Part shown: piece after piece, positions 58,639 through 64,000 of the stretch | Layout of the letters: each line of letters opens with the position of its first letter | How positions within the stretch are numbered: position 1 is the first letter of the stretch | Assembly (NCBI GenBank): GCA_944989445.1 | Contig: CALYLW010000549.1 | Span: 1 to 64,000 of the forward strand | Reading direction: 5' to 3' | Length of the DNA: 64,000 bases | DNA from: Ampullaceana balthica | Taxonomy: Eukaryota; Mollusca; Gastropoda; Lymnaeidae | Notes under the pieces: model-generated | Database searches by the model: none | Told to the model about the DNA's origin: nothing | What the model saw: only the letters and a program-made list of their open reading frames with translations | Made by a program: the position numbers and the translations under genes

Positions 58639-61600
58639 TTAACTTGCCAAAGTCATCTCCTCCTGAAAAAGTGGCATCTTCCACAGCTTAAGGGAGAAAT
58701 CCCAATGCTGAGCATCTTCTATCTTGCAATCCTGATCAGAATCATCGCTGTCAGACTTGTCAAAGTTTCGGAAGTGCCTCTGACCTGAAGCAGTGGCGAT
58801 CATGTCATACTGACAATTAAAGCTGAAAAATAAGAAAAACTTGCTTTTAACAAAATATATGTTTTAGTGAATAACAGAAAGTATTTACAGCTGTGTCCTG
58901 TCATATCAATATTTTTATAAATATTTAATTTGGGTAAAATTTGAAATTGTAGTAAACTTTACTACAAAGAATTCTAATTAAAAAGATAATAATATTTAAT
59001 AATTAATTTCACCTTAAAATAATGTGATTAACTTATTATTTCACAATATGAAATTGTAAGTGTACTCAGCAATGATTGCTTTTTACTGTCATTTTTTTTT
59101 CTTCCTTATTTCTTGCATAGCAGAACGAATTTGCTGTGTTACATCTCAAAATGTGGGAGCCTTGGAATTACCGCGACTTAAACGATTTCACGAAATAATG
59201 AATCGCGACTTAAAGGGATCATTATAAGCGCTATAATTAATCAAAATTAATCTATTTAATTTTTCCTCTATTAATCGAACAAAAATTTTTTTAATCGGTA
59301 CCAGCCCTACTTTTAACATTTTTAGATTATATAACCAATAGAATTTAATGCAAACTATGATATCCCCCCTCTTCCCATTTAGCATTTGGGGCATAGAATG
59401 GGTCACCTGAACAAACCACGAAAACCAACACACTATCAACATTCAAAGCTCTAATAAAAATGCAATACAAGGAAAGATTAAATGAACAGAACATTTAATG
59501 GAATTGAAGATTTCACAACAGCCTCTCACCTGACACCATTGACACAGTCATCGTGGGCAACAAACTGGGAGCAGGGCTTGAGAAACATGTCTCCATTAAT
59601 CTCTTCAAATGAGCTCAGCGTATCCCAGAAAGCCACAGTGCCATCATTGTTTCCAGACACTAGGTATCTACCAGATCTTCAAACACAAAATTAAAAAATT
59701 ATTGGAAGAATGAATTATTAAAGAAGTCTCTTAAATTATAAAGTACTCTTAAAAAGGGCATACAATTTAAAGCCAAAACCCATTAACATTAATATATGAG
59801 GCAAGAACAAGAGATTTAAATTATTTCTTACTGTGAGAGATCAAAGTAAATTCGCTGGTTGGTTTTCACATCTCTTAGGGCAGAAAATAAAATTTTCCCC
59901 ATGTTTCTGACATCCCAACACAAGATTTCAGCATCCTAAGTGACAAAAAGAAGACAATTAAAAAGATTTACTTTTATAACAATTTGAATGCACAAAACAA
60001 GTTGGAGCAAGCGACTTTTTAAAGACACCCAATTAGACATGTCAAAAAAAAGGGGGAGTTAATCATTACTTATATAAATATTATTTATACTAACCTTGTC
60101 ATCTAGTTGAGAAAGATATTGAGTTATTGATATGGCTTTTATAATTTAAATGTTATTTATCCATGTCTGAATTAAATACATGACTTTAACAAAGCTTATA
60201 AATATTACTATTAGTAAAACACTTAGTGAACTTGTTGCTACACATATAAAGTTTTCATGCTTGTACGGAATACATTTATTAAGCTACCTTTCGTCCTCCA
60301 CTGTAAATCTTTGAGCCGTCAGGAGAAAATTTGAGGTGTGTGATTCCACCATGCTGACCCTGTATCAAACAGACCAGCCTGTCACAAGCTGAGTCATAGA
60401 TACCAACTGAAATAATGGCAGATGTACTTTACATTTTGGCAACCATAACCAAGATACTTGAACAAACTATAACCAAGAAAGAAAATTTGATGGTTCCAGG
60501 CTCCTGTCGGAATTTTTTAATCCACAAAGGGGGATGCATTTTAATTATTTTTCTACTTTCCCTTTACGTGCTAAATATCAATCATTTAATTTTATTTAAT
60601 AATAATTGAGTTGGTTAAAACTCATCTTAGATTTAGCAAACATCTTTTAAAATTCTAAATTAATAAATTTCAAAATGAACAATAAATGAATAAATTTTTA
60701 GGGAAAGTCTGGATATATTCTACACAATGTTCCTTTTAAGCTGCACGGCTGCTCTCATATCTAACCAACGCCGCACAGCAGTTTAGAATTACCATGCAGC
60801 AAATTTTGTCAAGGATAATAAAATATCTGCAAATTTTGCACAAAAAAATTGATGCTGTTCAATTTTGCACAAGAGTTTGTTATTTTGCACACTAACCAAT
60901 GAACCTTATATGTAACAATGATTGTACATACACACTCTCATTTACAGTAAACTGGATTATAGTCAATAATTGTGTAGATCTTATATCTGTGTTTGCGCAA
61001 GACACCTGTTATGTTTCCCAAATCAGTTGCAATGTTTAAAAAGTGTTAAAACAGAAGTTAAGGCTCGGAGGAACAAGTGTGAGAAAACATGAATTTATCA
61101 AATAGGTTTCTCATGAAAAACCTGGAATATGACTTGGGAAAGCATTAAATTCATGCCTTCTATTCATCATAGTCAAAAAGTCAGTGTTATTTTTTTTTCA
61201 ATTTTGCAGAGCACTATGTTTCACAAACCATGGTTCAAAAATTTTTCTCTGACTGAATTCATAACTTACTGTGCCTGCTGTATGATCCAGCAACATACAG
61301 GCCATCTCTGTTTGGGCTGTGGGTGAAACAAGATATTATTCCCGTCTGACCATCTTTTTTCTGAGTGTCTGTCATAAAAAAAGATCGGATGAATCAAAAT
61401 CATTTGAGAACATGATATAGTTGAACTTAAATAATTTTTGAAAATAATCATAAATGTTATTTAATAATAATTGTAATAATGACTTAAGGGAAACAAAGAA
61501 AGCATTAAAAGTTAAGTACAATTCTAATTGCTTATAAGGAGAAATAGTTATAGGAGTTATTAAAAAAATAAGTATATAATTATTTTACACCTAAATATTT

Positions 61601-63591
61601 TAATGACATAAAAACACTGCATAAAAATACAGCTTATGGCTTATTTTAGAATCGTTTGATAGTAACAAATCTTGTTTGATGACATTTCTAATCAAAAGAA
61701 GAAAAATAACTCAATTCACATCTCATAGAAACTTATTAAAAAACTATTTTTGAAAGAGTGGCAAGAGCATTGAGGTCATTTTAAAACTTACTAAATGTCT
61801 TAACCAGCTTGCAGGATCTGACAGGGTATTCAGTGTCAAAAATTCTGATGGCTTTGTTATAACCTGCATACATTTTGCTACCATCCAAAGAAAAGGACAA
61901 ACTGTAAGCGGCAGTGACTTCGTCGTACTGATCATATGCTCTATAGTTGGCCACAATGTTTCCTGTGGTGGTGTCCCACATGTGAATGGGAATGCCAGTA
62001 CAGGTGGAAGCAACTCTGAAATAAATATAATATTGTGTAAATAGTAAGTAATCCTTAAAAAAAAACAAGTATTGCGCTTTAAAAAATGACTTGAATGTGT
62101 ATAAGTATAATTGTTATTTCTTTTACTTAAGATAGATTCCAGTACCTATACATTTTCTATTTCATTACATTACTGCAAATTTTTGCCAGAAAATAAATTT
62201 TTATTCCTACATAAAGTTATGCTAATGTACCACTTTGATTGTTGAGTTTTCTTCAACAAATATTTAACTTCTCCCCAGGAAAATTTGTCACGGCGGGGCT
62301 CAAAAACAACATTGCGTTTCAATGTTAATAGTTTGAGTACTTCTATAAATACATTCATTCCTGTTTTTGTCAACCTCAATAAAATTATCAATGAAATAAC
62401 ATATCAAAAGTTTTGTTTGTTTTTTTAAATCATATACGTGAAAACATTTTATAGATACGATTTCTTTAATTATTAAAATCAAATAGGCATGATTAGAAAT
62501 CCTAAAATGTTTCTTACTTAAAAAGGCATTAAAGCAATTTTACCTGCAGAATTCAGGCTGCCACAAAGACATCCTTGGGTGCCAAACAAAGTCATAAATC
62601 TGACCACTCTCTTTCATGACCACTTTGCTAACCTGGGGTAATACAAAACAAGTTATTGAATTGAGTTGTTTAATATAATATTTATTGTGGCAATTTTTCG
62701 CCCCATCTTTTTTTAAAAACAATATTTAACATGGTATAAAAATTCCATAAACTAAAAATTGTATGTGTAAAGAAATAGGAAGTCTCACCATCTCCTTGTC
62801 ACACTTGTTATGGTTGATAGTTTCAAATGGTTGAAATACACGAAGACAGTTGTCATTACTGTTAGTTAGGACACAGTTTCCATCTGGGGACCTAAGAGAA
62901 ATTCGAATACTTCATTGTTGACATATTTTAAAGATGAAATAAGATGCTTTTATTGATCAAAATAAATCTTATTTGTTTTAAATACATGGCACATAATACT
63001 TTCAGTCTTGTAAGTCTGTCTATTTTAAAAAAAAATTTCCTTGCTACATTCCTATGATGTTAAAAAAATCAGGTTTTTGAAAATACATAATTAATTTCCT
63101 CTACATGCATTTGATGGTTTTGTTTTTAATGAAAAAGCCTTACCACTTACATCCTCGGAGAAAATTGTCTGCATATTTGCCTTGAAATTCTCTGCAAGCG
63201 CTTGCAAAAATACTTGGCACAGATGTAGTGGTTAGGTTGTATCTGTCGATGAAAATGAACTAAATTTATTCAAATCAAAATGACTAATAAAATTAAAAAT
63301 ATCATTCAAACTGAAAACCACAAACTTAAACACTTGGTATTTTCCCCAATTTTAAGATTTAAATTTCAAGCATATATCACACAAAGAACTCTGCGAATAA
63401 AATAATAAACACTAAATTATATTACTTTAATTATATTTTTAAAAATATAAATCAAACTGTTATTAATAATGTACTTAAAATAAAACAAACCTTAAGTCAT
63501 TAGCAACAGTATTTTCTGTGTTTAGCATGTTCATTTCTAGGTCATCTTGTGAGGAAGTCAACTCTAAAGACTGGAACCCTTGCCCCTCTCT
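58639..63591 (-). CDS. WRAP53: WRAP53/TCAB1-like WD-repeat protein, 5' truncated by window
   Basis: Ten - strand exons: 63491-63591, 63144-63242, 62789-62891, 62544-62632, 61792-62015, 61270-61368, 60288-60406, 59832-59935, 59530-59676 and 58639-58822 (TAA). Together they give 422 residues in one frame with consistent phases. Blocks match the order of animal WRAP53: [90 protein letters not shown] and ATASGQR. The family binds CAB boxes of small Cajal-body RNAs and of telomerase RNA and brings them to Cajal bodies. The human protein is about 548 residues, so roughly the first quarter is missing here. The C-terminal tail has an acidic SDSDDSDQD stretch. Confidence 0.92.
60725..60920 (+). mobile_element. 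hAT-type MITE, CAATGTTCC family, copy in WRAP53-like intron
   Basis: Left end caatgttccttttaagctgc, right end gtaacaatg. The flanks attctaca and attgtaca agree at 7 of 8. The interior has repeated ttttgcaca. Lies in the intron between 60406 and 61270. Confidence 0.75.
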
Positions 63592-63742
63592 CTGTAAAAT
63601 GGAACCGCAACTTGGGTTAAAGTGTCCTTGCTAAACATTAAACGATATATCTTAAAATCCTGACAAATTTTATTATAAGATGATTGTTGACAAAAAAAAT
63701 GGAAACAAAATTGTGTTGATTTAACACAGAAAATCTGATACC

Positions 63743-63928
63743 ATAATGTTCCCTCTAAGGTTTGTTGGTATGCAAAATAACAAACCCATGTGCAATTTAT
63801 TTTTGTGCAAACTTTTATACCCCACAGACACATATTATTATATTATCCTTATCAAAATTTGCTGCACTGTAATTCTAAACTGCTTCGCAGCGTCTGTCAG
63901 ATATCTGCGCAGCTTAAAGAAAACATTG
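63743..63928 (+). mobile_element. hAT-type MITE, CAATGTTCC family, fourth copy
   Basis: aatgttccctctaagg at the left and cttaaagaaaacattg at the right. The flanks ctgatacc and ctaatagc agree at 6 of 8. Borders are uncertain by one or two bases. It lies upstream of the first WRAP53-like exon in the window, probably in an intron. Confidence 0.6.
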
Positions 63929-64000
63929 CTAATAGCTAATGATTTTTTTCTATCTTAAAATATGTTGTTCATTAGCCATCTATTGAAAAAATAAAGTGTA

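Overview
The window looks like AT-rich nuclear DNA of an invertebrate animal. Genes are split by introns of 0.1 to 5 kb, intergenic DNA is full of degenerate transposons, MITEs, SINE-like pieces and minisatellites, and the recognisable proteins are animal proteins. A mollusc, probably a gastropod, is my best guess from the style of the repeats and from the local expansion of TNF ligands. That is inference, not proof.

The main content is a head-to-tail array, all on the + strand, of four genes for type II membrane proteins with a C-terminal TNF-like domain. I call them A to D. Gene A (204-3690) enters from outside the window, so only its five C-terminal exons are present. Gene B (8675-18646) has a 260-residue first exon and carries an in-frame TGA in its second exon. 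Gene C (29113-39424) has a 79-residue first exon and gives a closed 330-aa model. Gene D (47523-52842) has a 312-residue first exon and gives a closed 596-aa model. Exon order and intron phases are the same in all copies: a long exon with cytoplasmic tail, transmembrane segment and stalk; a stalk exon with a furin-like site; a micro-exon (14 nt in D, 8 nt in C); then five exons building the TNF-like domain. A possible ghost of a fifth copy lies at about 44.9-45.7 kb.

The right end (58639-63591, - strand) is a WRAP53/TCAB1-like WD-repeat gene, the Cajal-body and telomerase RNA factor. It has ten exons and its N terminus lies beyond the window. It runs tail-to-tail with gene D.

Mobile DNA fills the rest. 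An LTR retrotransposon (29936-33608) with nearly identical LTRs and an internal deletion of pol lies in gene C intron 1. A hAT element (23234-27017) with an 8-bp target duplication has a second hAT nested inside it. There is also a Tigger/pogo-type element (53119-53969), several hAT MITEs with 8-bp duplications, and four copies of a MITE family that makes 3-bp duplications. An inverted-repeat family (16.2-17.1 kb) and a dispersed family with a tRNA-like core are present. Several minisatellites have unit lengths divisible by three and so give long spurious reading frames.

All gene models come from reading splice signals, phase and similarity among the copies by eye. No alignment, transcript or database search was run.
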